Shown here in pieces: positions 7,779 to 14,087 of a DNA stretch of 48,188 bases. A program made the translations under genes and the position numbers. Source of the DNA: Flavobacterium sp. (GTDB lineage Bacteria > Bacteroidota > Bacteroidia > Flavobacteriales > Flavobacteriaceae); the NCBI GenBank assembly GCA_008501705.1, contig QQUG01000038.1, positions 1 to 48,188 of the forward strand, written 5' to 3'. Position 1 is the first letter of the stretch. Every line of letters begins with the position of its first letter. Below the pieces are notes generated by a model, which ran no database searches, was not told where the DNA came from, and was given only the letters and a program-made list of their open reading frames with translations.

Positions 7779-8062
7779 TGGAACAGTATTACCTACATTA
7801 GACAACCACGAATACCGCTAATGACTTTGAAATTGGCTGGTTAGGGGCTTTGCGTGTATAAAATTGAAATCTTTAACTAAACTGAAAATCCTAGCGGCTA
7901 TGCCTGGCTTCTGATTCGCACACTGCGTTCTTGTATGCCCACCCAAGGCGGGGAGCCCGGCAGGCAGGTCCTACTTATGCTCCCCACAATGAATCGCTCC
8001 AACTTACAGCCGCCATGTGCCACTAGTGTTATGTTGGAACGTTGATAACAAACTGAATATTT
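7779..8062. other. Noncoding gap with long nested foldback
   Basis: No coding sequence supported. From 7891 to 8025 there are nested inverted arms: CTAGCGGCT (7891-7899) against AGCCGC (8008-8013) and CTAG (8022-8025), GATTC (7913-7917) against GAATC (7991-7995), and GGGGAGC (7950-7956) against GCTCCCC (7979-7985). The result is a roughly 135-nt imperfect cruciform between parE and the next small gene. The geometry recalls cassette recombination sites, but no canonical integron core site is recognised. Confidence 0.5.
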
Positions 8063-8263
8063 GTGAATTCTATTTCAATATTTATTTTAAGTGTATTAGG
8101 ACTATTGATTTCCGTTTTCTGGGGTTTCTACGAATTAAATGAATTGCTGGTCCATCGAAGAATTGACTCAGGGAGGAGATACTACAAAGTGAAAATATTG
8201 TGTGGGCTCTTGATAGTTTTAATCGCCAGTAGTATTGGAATATTTCGGTACTTCTACCGATAG
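8063..8263 (+). CDS. Small hypothetical membrane protein
   Basis: 66 residues starting with GTG. Two hydrophobic segments are visible: about 4-21 (ISIFILSVLGLLISVFWG) and about 44-62 (KILCGLLIVLIASSIGIF). Between them is a basic, charged stretch (HRRIDSGRRYYK), suggesting a two-span inner membrane protein. No family recognised. It lies alone between the 7.9-kb foldback and the second repeat element. The non-ATG start and small size make it less certain, but the clear membrane pattern supports it as real. Confidence 0.5.
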   Translation: MNSISIFILSVLGLLISVFWGFYELNELLVHRRIDSGRRYYKVKILCGLLIVLIASSIGIFRYFYR

Positions 8264-8593
8264 TTTAAAAATTACCTGCTGCTGATTAAAAAAGCCAGTT
8301 GGATCAACGCTCGCCTCGTTGTCAAAATAAGCCGCATATAATTATTCTAAAAAATGTTTCCTCCTACGTGAGATGGTTTTGGGAGATTTCATGTATTGTT
8401 CTCAAATAATCTTTAATAAGGATAAAAAATGTATTATTTTAGAAAATAGAAACTGTTAAAGCGGTTTTTATTCCTACATAGAATTTTGGCAAAAAGCCCG
8501 ATATTTCGCTCTTTTCGGCACTCGTTAGGTAAAAATTCCTATTAATATTTGCATTTTAACGAAAAAAGAGGTCCTTGGTCTAAAACTTTGGAT
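8264..8593. other. AT-rich noncoding stretch before repeat copy 2
   Basis: No gene is supported here. The last part (about 8440-8593) shows patchy similarity to the sequence after purF (6243-6330), including AACTGTTAAA and a TTGCA(C/T)TTTAACGA segment followed by GTCTAAAA, so the duplicated element probably begins upstream of its promoter-like box. Confidence 0.4.
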
Positions 8594-8620
8594 TTTGAAA
8601 AATATAAACCTATATATTTG
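8594..8620 (+). promoter_or_regulatory. Promoter-like element of repeat leader, copy 2
   Basis: TTTG at 8594-8597 and TATATTTG at 8613-8620 (15-nt spacing), the same arrangement as in copy 1. A further TTTG at 8587-8590 gives 22-nt spacing. Conservation in both copies supports function. Confidence 0.5.
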
Positions 8621-8625
8621 AATTA

Positions 8626-8699
8626 TACCATAGCATAAGTAGGTTAAGTTCATGGTAGATTTGGGGCAAAAAAAGGTAAACTCTCGTTTACCTTTTTTT
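8626..8699 (+). ncRNA. Candidate small RNA with intrinsic terminator, copy 2
   Basis: Second copy of the conserved hairpin block. TACCAT (8626-8631) pairs with ATGGTA (8652-8657). GGTAAAC (8675-8681) pairs with GTTTACC (8686-8692) and is followed by seven T (8693-8699). The outer stem is GATTTGGGGC (8658-8667) with GCCCCAAATC (8703-8712), fully paired here, whereas copy 1 has one mismatch. The loop is TCTC instead of ACTT. The retained pairing suggests selection on the structure. Confidence 0.45.
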
Positions 8700-8740
8700 A
8701 TTGCCCCAAATCTAACGGGGTGGCGACGAGCGACAGCGAG

Positions 8741-8918
8741 GAGCCGTTTTCCCTTCCCTTCAACTCTCGTTTCTTTTTAAACCAGATGGTGACCGTAAAA
8801 CAAGATGAGCCCTTTTTAATTCTCCCTAATCCCCGTTACCTCATCAACCAGATGGTGACCGCAAAACAAGATGAGCCCTTTTTAATTCTCCCTACTCTTT
8901 TTACCTTTATCAAATAGT
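8741..8918 (+). repeat. Tandem array of 66-bp units (about 3), copy 2
   Basis: Units start with GAGCC at 8741, 8807 and 8873 (66-bp spacing); the third is partial. The last two are nearly identical over their shared length. Like array 1, each starts GAGCC(G/C)TTTT and complete units contain an ACC...GATGGTGACC segment able to fold. The sequence has diverged strongly from the array 1 units although the leader is almost identical. The array ends about 10 nt before the DUF4265-like gene. Confidence 0.8.
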
Positions 8919-8928
8919 TGTGTACTTA

Positions 8929-9411
8929 ATGACAGAAAAAGAAAACAGATACGAAAAGATTTTGTTCAAATACCACAGCCCAGTGTTGGACGAACTGACC
9001 GTGGAAACAATGTGGGCAGAAATAATCGATAAAGAGAACGGAATCTACAAATTAGATAACATTCCTTTTTACGGACCATTAATTGCGACCAACGACCAAT
9101 TTTACGCAAAATTTGATGAATTAGAGCAAATGCCGACTTATCGTAAAACGATAAATCATTCTGGAAATTCAATCGTGCTAGTTAGCATTGTGCAAGAAGG
9201 ATATGACAAGGAAATAATCCGAGACCGATTTAAAGAGTTGGACTGTACTTCCGAGGGACTTAATGACTCATATTTCGCTATGGAGATTTTGAAAGATGTG
9301 GACTATTCAGAAATACAAAAAATATTGGTGGAATATGAGAATAATGGGGTGTTAGAATATGCGGAACCTTGTCTTTCTCAAAAACATCGAAAAGATCTAA
9401 AAAACGACTAG
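8929..9411 (+). CDS. DUF4265-like hypothetical protein
   Basis: 160 residues from ATG (an in-frame GTG lies 9 nt upstream). The segment VETMWAEIIDKENGIYKLDNIPFYG followed by NDQFYAK is the pattern of the DUF4265 family ('E.lWAe...gg.YrldNiPFfa...a.gD'), and the NHSGNSIVLV stretch also fits. Members are small cytoplasmic proteins of unknown function, common in genomic islands. It lies directly behind repeat array 2, so a transcript from the leader promoter that escapes the terminator would run through the array into this gene. Confidence 0.6.
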   Translation: MTEKENRYEKILFKYHSPVLDELTVETMWAEIIDKENGIYKLDNIPFYGPLIATNDQFYAKFDELEQMPTYRKTINHSGNSIVLVSIVQEGYDKEIIRDRFKELDCTSEGLNDSYFAMEILKDVDYSEIQKILVEYENNGVLEYAEPCLSQKHRKDLKND

Positions 9412-9424
9412 GCATAATACTAAC

Positions 9425-9433
9425 TATAAATCA
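9425..9433 (+). repeat. TATAAATCA cassette-end motif, copy 1
   Basis: Located 14 nt after the stop of the DUF4265-like gene in the context AACTATAAATCAGCGGC. The same motif follows the stop codons of two other unrelated small genes (10558 and 12890). An AGTCCGC follows about 40 nt later, as it also does near 10608. Confidence 0.5.
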
Positions 9434-9512
9434 GCGGCGAAGGTCATGTACTATTATTTGGAGTCCGCAGAAAGAGAGAGAGGCTAACCAAGATGAAAAA
9501 GAATAAAAACGA

Positions 9513-9926
9513 ATGACAAGAGACGAAGCTCAACCAGCATGGGTAATAATTGTGGACCTAGGTTTCTCAGACTATGAAAAATTGAACAGAGAACAACGGG
9601 TTTGGTTTAATGTCGAACCTTTGACAACTGGTGGACTTTGGGATCATTACGTAAATTACGGAGCGGATAAAAATTCGGACACAATTGACGATTTAGAATA
9701 TTTAAACTTTCATTCGGTAGCAAATCAATTGCGAGATTTTAATCGGAAATATTTTCCAAATGGAGTCCCCGAAGGACCCGATGCAAGACAAGACGAATTC
9801 GATAAATTTCCAGAAAACCAACTTTTAAAAGATATTGATGAAATGGACGACAAATTTTGGAAAATATCTGATAACTTAGAAAAAACCCTCCTCGAACATA
9901 TTAATCAAACAGGAATTGGAAAATAA
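9513..9926 (+). CDS. DUF4375-like hypothetical protein
   Basis: 137-residue cytoplasmic protein with no signal peptide. The pattern LNREQRVWFNVEPLTTGGLWDHYVNYGAD resembles DUF4375 proteins (a helical fold with an 'E..NGG..qyf.N' motif around a Gly-Gly turn), here with TTGG in place of NGG. The C-terminal part is acidic and helical. Function unknown; related proteins often occur as single small genes in islands. It lies between two foldback sequences. Confidence 0.45.
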   Translation: MTRDEAQPAWVIIVDLGFSDYEKLNREQRVWFNVEPLTTGGLWDHYVNYGADKNSDTIDDLEYLNFHSVANQLRDFNRKYFPNGVPEGPDARQDEFDKFPENQLLKDIDEMDDKFWKISDNLEKTLLEHINQTGIGK

Positions 9927-9931
9927 AACTC

Positions 9932-9983
9932 GACACCACTACAATGACTAATATTACTAGCGCCAGTTCGCTGTGGTCGTGTC
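9932..9983. repeat. Imperfect foldback after DUF4375-like gene
   Basis: GACACCAC (9932-9939) faces GTGG (9973-9976) and GTGTC (9979-9983), with an inner AGCG (9959-9962)/CGCT (9969-9972) hairpin. It starts 6 nt after the stop codon and fits the pattern of a foldback after each small island gene. Confidence 0.4.
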
Positions 9984-10090
9984 CACAATTGGTTGAATAG
10001 TATCTCCAAATTCTTCTTATATTTAGACAAATCAAGTTCCAGAGCGAAAGGCAATGTCCGAAATTATATCCGCGGACGTTTTATACCACT

Positions 10091-10537
10091 TTGAAAACAA
10101 TATTTACAATCATATTGACCTTAATCGGATTTTTGTCTTATGGGCAAGAAGAGATTGAGAATGTTGATGTAGTCACTCGAGAAATCAATGAAAATGATAT
10201 AATTCATTTTGCTATTATTGAAAATCCACCTGTTGCACCCGGATGTAAAGAAAAAGCATGTACTTCAAAATATATTCAAAAGCATGTGGAAAGAAAATTC
10301 AATTCTGAATTCGTAAGTGAAGATGGTATTTCCAAAAAAATCCAAATAGAGATCGAATTCATAATTGACGTTGAGGGCAAGCCAATAAATATTACGGCAA
10401 GTGGTGGTCCAGAAACTATAAACCAAAACGCCATTAACGTAATTGCTTCTTTACCAAAGTTTAAGCCTGGAATAAAGGACGGAAAACCAATAAACGTATT
10501 GTATAAACTGCCACTAATTTATCAAGTTGAGAAATAA
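10091..10537 (+). CDS. Secreted TonB-C-domain-like protein
   Basis: 148 residues with an N-terminal signal peptide (KTIFTIILTLIGFLSYGQ, cleavage near residue 19). The NPPVAPGCKEKAC segment, with two cysteines and a following KYIQKHVERKFN helix, and the C-terminal part (IEFIIDVEGKPINITASGG, then NAINVIASLPKFKPG and PINVLYKLPLIY) match the TonB C-terminal-like domain seen in many small Bacteroidetes periplasmic proteins. It lacks the TonB transmembrane anchor and proline-rich linker, so it is not a complete TonB. The start is a TTG at 10091; no ATG is available in front of the signal peptide. Confidence 0.65.
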   Translation: MKTIFTIILTLIGFLSYGQEEIENVDVVTREINENDIIHFAIIENPPVAPGCKEKACTSKYIQKHVERKFNSEFVSEDGISKKIQIEIEFIIDVEGKPINITASGGPETINQNAINVIASLPKFKPGIKDGKPINVLYKLPLIYQVEK

Positions 10538-10557
10538 AATCGTTGTACAACATTAGC

Positions 10558-10566
10558 TATAAATCA
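10558..10566 (+). repeat. TATAAATCA cassette-end motif, copy 2
   Basis: Located 21 nt after the stop of the TonB-C-like gene in the context AACATTAGCTATAAATCAGC, preceded by the palindrome TTGTACAA. The 188-nt gap to the end of the pentapeptide gene holds AAGTCCGC and, near its end, CGTTGTGCC; no gene is seen in it. Confidence 0.5.
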
Positions 10567-10725
10567 GCAGCCAAAGCCAAGTGCTCTCAATTTAGTATTA
10601 ATAATAAAAGTCCGCTAAACATTCGTCCTTACGCGCCCTCGCTGTTGGGTGCATAAAAAGCCACCCTAAACGTTGTGCCATGGCCGAAAATATAAAATAT
10701 ACAAAGGTGAAATTTACCGGATCCG

Positions 10726-12327
10726 CTAGGCTATAATTCCTAAATCTTGTAACTCCTTGTATTTTGCAGGGTCGTTTAGTTTTAACTCCTCAAATCTCTT
10801 TCTTTGTGCTTCAAGGGTTTCTTCAGCATCCGATTTGACGGTTCTACCATGCTTCCAGTCATCAACAGGTTTGATAATATTGGATGCGATATTGTTGATA
10901 AGATGGTCCTGATCTTTATAATAAAACACGGGAAGTACCGAGTCAAACTTTTCCCAGTGTTCGAACATGGCATAAGCACGCTCGCTTTCCAGTAGAATAG
11001 GCCGTACCGGGATAGAAGGGAAGAATGGAATGATATGTGCTAGTTCCTGGGGTATGCTTTTAGCATCGGTTAAGTCGGCAATAACGAATTTAGACATATT
11101 GGCCAACAACTGAACCGTTTCGGTTAGATCGCGATTTTCAGAAGGTTTGAAATCGAAAATTATTGGAGCAAGGTCATATTGTTTCAAATATTCGCGTAAT
11201 GCATCCAGGACATCTTTTCGTTCCTTGTAAAAACGGCCAAGAATCAACACAGCTTTAGAGGTGACCGTATGAATTACGCTGCGAATTTTCTCGTTGTTGA
11301 TGAGTAAATAAATGAACTGAGCGACTTCCAAATCATCCACAGTGATCGCCTGAGTTTCTTCTTTAACTATAACCAATCCGTTTTGAACCGTATCCTTTAA
11401 ACTCACATCCCATGCAGATATACCATATACCTGGCTTCCCGACAAATCTGCCTTGTCGAAAATTGTTTCAATTAAAACAGATTGACTCAAGTTTGCTCTT
11501 TCTAATTTCGACCGGGTAAAATTGGCTCTTGTGAGATTGCATTCCGCAATACTCGCGTTAGATAAATTTGCCCCTGTAAAATCCGACTCTATTAAAACAG
11601 AATAATCAAGCTGGGCTTCTGTTAGATCTGCTTCCGAAAGATCTGCCTGATGGAGTTCGCACTTTCTGAGGTCTGCCTGTCTCAAATTAGCATTTCTGAA
11701 GTTGCAACGGCTCAGATTGGTATGAGTAATAACCGTGTCACTGAGATTCACATTGCTAAAGTCGAATTGATAGTAAAACTTGAAATCTCCTTCGGGGGTC
11801 AAAAAGGCACCTTGCAGATTGATCTTGGGTTCTTCCTTCCTAAACAATTGCCAGCCTTCATTGTCCCAGCTACCCATACGAGCAAATCTAATAATGTGTT
11901 CGGGCTTACCTCCTCCAAAATCCGCCTTGTCGTATTCAAAATCCCCAGTACTATTTGAAAAATTTACATGACGTAATTTGGCATTTGCAAACGAGGTCCC
12001 TTTTAAATTAGCACCTTCCAGGTTTGCACCCTCTAAATTCCCATTCCTGAAAATGGCTTTTTTTAGATTGGAATTAACAAAGTGCATTCCGGCGAGATTA
12101 GCATTCTCAAAATTTGTTTCCTTAAAATCATATCCCGAAAAATCGACATAAATACCCTCTTTAGGCCTATTGTATTTATCGGCCAGATGACAAAAGTCGA
12201 TGTCGCTTACTTGAGGTTTAATTTCTGGATTGTTCTCCCTCCATTCGTTCCAACTCGCAGACCCTTTATTTGTAGGATCCTTTATGCATTCTGTCAAAAA
12301 GTTTACATGCTCAGGATTGGCCTTCAT
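10726..12327 (-). CDS. Pentapeptide-repeat protein with C-terminal TIR/deoxyribosyltransferase-like domain
   Basis: 533 residues. Residues about 60-130 and 185-300 are pentapeptide repeats (A(D/N)Lxx, for example ANLEGANLKG and ADLSEADLTEAQL), which fold as a quadrilateral beta-helix. A linker (300-355) with VDDLEVAQFIYLLINNEKIR follows. The domain at about 357-480 (KAVLILGRFYKERKDVLDALREYL, then FVIADLTDAKSIPQELAHI at 414-432) resembles nucleotide-processing TIR-like and nucleoside deoxyribosyltransferase-like folds, where 'FVIADLT...E' forms the active-site strand and Glu (here Glu428) is catalytic. The family occurs in many bacteria without an assigned function. It is antisense to its neighbours. 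A minus-strand TATATTTG at 12353-12360 is a likely -7 element. Confidence 0.75.
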   Translation of the reverse strand: MKANPEHVNFLTECIKDPTNKGSASWNEWRENNPEIKPQVSDIDFCHLADKYNRPKEGIYVDFSGYDFKETNFENANLAGMHFVNSNLKKAIFRNGNLEGANLEGANLKGTSFANAKLRHVNFSNSTGDFEYDKADFGGGKPEHIIRFARMGSWDNEGWQLFRKEEPKINLQGAFLTPEGDFKFYYQFDFSNVNLSDTVITHTNLSRCNFRNANLRQADLRKCELHQADLSEADLTEAQLDYSVLIESDFTGANLSNASIAECNLTRANFTRSKLERANLSQSVLIETIFDKADLSGSQVYGISAWDVSLKDTVQNGLVIVKEETQAITVDDLEVAQFIYLLINNEKIRSVIHTVTSKAVLILGRFYKERKDVLDALREYLKQYDLAPIIFDFKPSENRDLTETVQLLANMSKFVIADLTDAKSIPQELAHIIPFFPSIPVRPILLESERAYAMFEHWEKFDSVLPVFYYKDQDHLINNIASNIIKPVDDWKHGRTVKSDAEETLEAQRKRFEELKLNDPAKYKELQDLGIIA

Positions 12328-12352
12328 GGTTGGTATTTTAAAGGTTGACTAT

Positions 12353-12360
12353 CAAATATA
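12353..12360 (-). promoter_or_regulatory. -7 promoter element of pentapeptide-repeat gene
   Basis: Minus-strand TATATTTG (exact TAnnTTTG) 25 nt before the ATG at 12327. No good -33 element is visible at 17-23 nt. Confidence 0.4.
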
Positions 12361-12461
12361 CGGGATAAATCCAACACTAAAATGCGTATTATGGCGGCTT
12401 AGCTCTAATTGTATTTCCACAATCAATAAAAATTGTAACTTCCGCAAAACTAAAACTGAAA

Positions 12462-12476
12462 GCCCGTCACACGGGC
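12462..12476. repeat. Short perfect hairpin upstream of RDD gene
   Basis: GCCCGT (12462-12467), loop CAC, ACGGGC (12471-12476). It is followed by ATACAATGCCGTTGTGTACAA, in which the GTTGTG core resembles the ends of other island gaps (10672, 8028). No T tract follows, so it is not a plus-strand terminator. Confidence 0.45.
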
Positions 12477-12509
12477 ATTATACAATGCCGTTGTGTACAA
12501 TTATTTCCT

Positions 12510-12872
12510 ATGAGTAAGATCGATAAAGGTATAAGACTCACAAATTACCTAATTGACTTTTCGATTATTGTAATTATTTGGATCATAATTTCTATAATCT
12601 CGAAAGATGCTGAAGCCGCAGGAATCGTTTTTTACATTCTGACTTTTCTATATTATTTCATAATGGAATTCTTCCTAGGGCAAACAATCGGTAAGATCGT
12701 GACCAAAACGGTTGTAGTAAAAAAGAGTGGTTTAAGAGCTAGCTTACTAAATATTATCATTCGGACAACTTGTAGATTAATTCCAATTGATGGGTTCTCA
12801 TATTTATTCGGAACAGAAAGAGGATTTCACGACGTCTTATCTTCAACTCGATTAACAAAAAAGACGAGATAA
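12510..12872 (+). CDS. RDD family membrane protein
   Basis: 120-residue inner membrane protein. RDD pattern: basic start KGIRLTNYLIDFSIIVIIW with the Arg/Asp pair in the first helix, a second hydrophobic segment (GIVFYILTFLYYFIMEFF), then GQTIGKIVTKTVVV, and a terminal IIRTTCRLIPIDGFSYLF followed by RGFHDVLSSTRL. This is the conserved RDD ending ('R...R.iP.D.fs.l......G.HD..s.T.vv'). Function of the family is poorly known; some members are linked to ion or compatible solute transport. Its stop is followed within 18 nt by the TATAAATCA motif and a perfect inverted repeat. Confidence 0.85.
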   Translation: MSKIDKGIRLTNYLIDFSIIVIIWIIISIISKDAEAAGIVFYILTFLYYFIMEFFLGQTIGKIVTKTVVVKKSGLRASLLNIIIRTTCRLIPIDGFSYLFGTERGFHDVLSSTRLTKKTR

Positions 12873-12891
12873 CTGCACGCAACATCGGTTA

Positions 12892-13048
12892 TAAATCAAC
12901 GTCAGGGTTTTTAGCTAAAATCCTTAACTTCTTCATCAAATAATTCACACAACCGACAAAACCGACTCAAAGCAGCAAAACTATTGGGTAAGACAAAATC
13001 CCAAAAACGTGTCCCATTTACGAATTTATGGAGGTGGACGTTGATTTA
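12892..13048. repeat. 12-bp perfect inverted repeat flanking the RDD-downstream gap
   Basis: TAAATCAACGTC (12892-12903) and its exact reverse complement GACGTTGATTTA (13037-13048). They span the gap from just after the RDD stop to 16 nt before the next start codon. The left arm overlaps the TATAAATCA motif (12890-12898). The span of about 157 nt and the gene-to-gene placement resemble a cassette attachment site, but the core sequence does not match known integron attC consensus. Confidence 0.6.
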
Positions 13049-13064
13049 AAAATTTTAAGGCAAC

Positions 13065-13316
13065 ATGAAATTAAAGTTTTTTACTATGTGTTTTCTTTTC
13101 GTAAGTTTTGCTTATGCACAACCTAAGGATGTTGATTTTGAATTCACAAACAGAACCGACATGGAATTAAGTTATGTCTGTTTTTTTTCAAAATGGGACA
13201 ACTCTAAAGGTCGAAATTATATTGCGGGAAGTACGCTCAAACCAGGCGAAAAAATAATTCCCCTAACAAAAAACCCGCTAACTTTAAAAGTAGCGGGTCT
13301 TGATTCTGCGTTTTAA
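13065..13316 (+). CDS. Small secreted protein, 3' end probably truncated
   Basis: 83 residues with a clear signal peptide (KLKFFTMCFLFVSFAYAQ, cleavage near 19). The mature part (VDFEFTNRTDMELSYVCFF, then GSTLKPGEKIIPLTKNP) looks like the start of a beta-sandwich domain. The last 15 or so codons are read through the sodA terminator hairpin (13273-13298), so the natural C terminus was probably lost when this end of the island joined the sodA region. Family not recognised. It is convergent with sodA, 4 nt apart. Confidence 0.5.
   Translation: MKLKFFTMCFLFVSFAYAQPKDVDFEFTNRTDMELSYVCFFSKWDNSKGRNYIAGSTLKPGEKIIPLTKNPLTLKVAGLDSAF
13268..13298 (-). terminator. sodA intrinsic terminator
   Basis: On the minus strand, stem ACCCGCTA/TAGCGGGT (13291-13298 with 13273-13280), loop 10 nt, then six T (13268-13273 region). 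It lies about 23 nt beyond the sodA stop, inside the end of the convergent small secreted protein gene. Confidence 0.75.
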
Positions 13317-13320
13317 ACTA

Positions 13321-13929
13321 TTACTTGTTCTGGGTGTAGTTTTGCGCAACAGCATCCCAATTTATCACATTGAAAAAGGCCGCAACATAGTCCGGTCTTC
13401 TGTTTTGATAATTCAAGTAATAGGCGTGCTCCCATACATCAAGTCCCAAAATTGGGGTTCCTCCACATGTTACTCCCGGCATTAATGGGTTGTCCTGGTT
13501 TGGTGTTGAACACACTTCCACTTTTCCCCCGGGATGAACACATAGCCAGGCCCATCCTGAACCAAATTGAGTTTTGGCAGCTTTTGAGAAAGCTTCTTTA
13601 AAACCATCGAAACTTCCGTAAGCATCGTTAATGGCTGCAGCAAGCTCACCGCCGGGCTGTCCTCCACCATTAGGTGCCATTACTTCCCAGAATAGCCTGT
13701 GATTATAAAAGCCCCCGCCATTATTGCGTACGGCGGCATTGCTCATATCGAGATCGGAAAGTATCTCTTCGATAGATTTCCCTTCTAAATCGGTGCCTTC
13801 TATCGCAGCGTTCAAGTTATTTGTATATCCTGCATGGTGTTTCCCATGATGAATCTCCATAGTGCGAGCGTCGATATGAGGTTCAAGCGCATCAAATGCA
13901 TATGGAAGAGTTGGTAATTGGAAAGACAT
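13321..13929 (-). CDS. sodA: Superoxide dismutase, Mn/Fe family (Mn-like)
   Basis: Converts superoxide to O2 and H2O2. I choose ATG 13929 ([17 protein letters not shown]), giving 202 residues, rather than the in-frame ATG 33 nt upstream. Metal ligands: His27 (MEIHHGKHH), His77 ([11 protein letters not shown]), Asp164 and His168 ([18 protein letters not shown]). The Gln at about 145 in NQDNPLM is the second-shell glutamine position typical of Mn enzymes. No signal peptide, so cytoplasmic. It has its own -7 element (13965-13972) and terminator. It marks the right border of the accessory island. Confidence 0.95.
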   Translation of the reverse strand: MSFQLPTLPYAFDALEPHIDARTMEIHHGKHHAGYTNNLNAAIEGTDLEGKSIEEILSDLDMSNAAVRNNGGGFYNHRLFWEVMAPNGGGQPGGELAAAINDAYGSFDGFKEAFSKAAKTQFGSGWAWLCVHPGGKVEVCSTPNQDNPLMPGVTCGGTPILGLDVWEHAYYLNYQNRRPDYVAAFFNVINWDAVAQNYTQNK

Positions 13930-13964
13930 AATATGTAGTTTTTGATTATTAATAAATTGCATCT

Positions 13965-13972
13965 CAAAGGTA
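13965..13972 (-). promoter_or_regulatory. -7 promoter element of sodA
   Basis: Minus-strand TACCTTTG, exact TAnnTTTG, about 35 nt before the preferred start. It overlaps the upstream alternative start codon, which supports the shorter start. The -33 element is weak. Confidence 0.5.
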
Positions 13973-14087
13973 GCTATTCTTGTTTTTTAAAACTGTTAGA
14001 GAATTAATAAGATTTTTATTCCTTTATAGATTATAATTATTGTACGCTGAGTGCCAAGGTTTCTTTAATTTAGTAAAAAATTAGCCT

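Noticed and set aside
8720-8917. 65-codon frame across repeat array 2
   Set aside because: It is a by-product of the 66-bp period (a multiple of three) and starts inside the leader linker; array 1 with period 67 does not keep the frame.
7779-13064. Integron cassette array
   Set aside because: The layout is suggestive, but no canonical attC core pairs, no integrase and no attI are visible; kept only as a cassette-like hypothesis.
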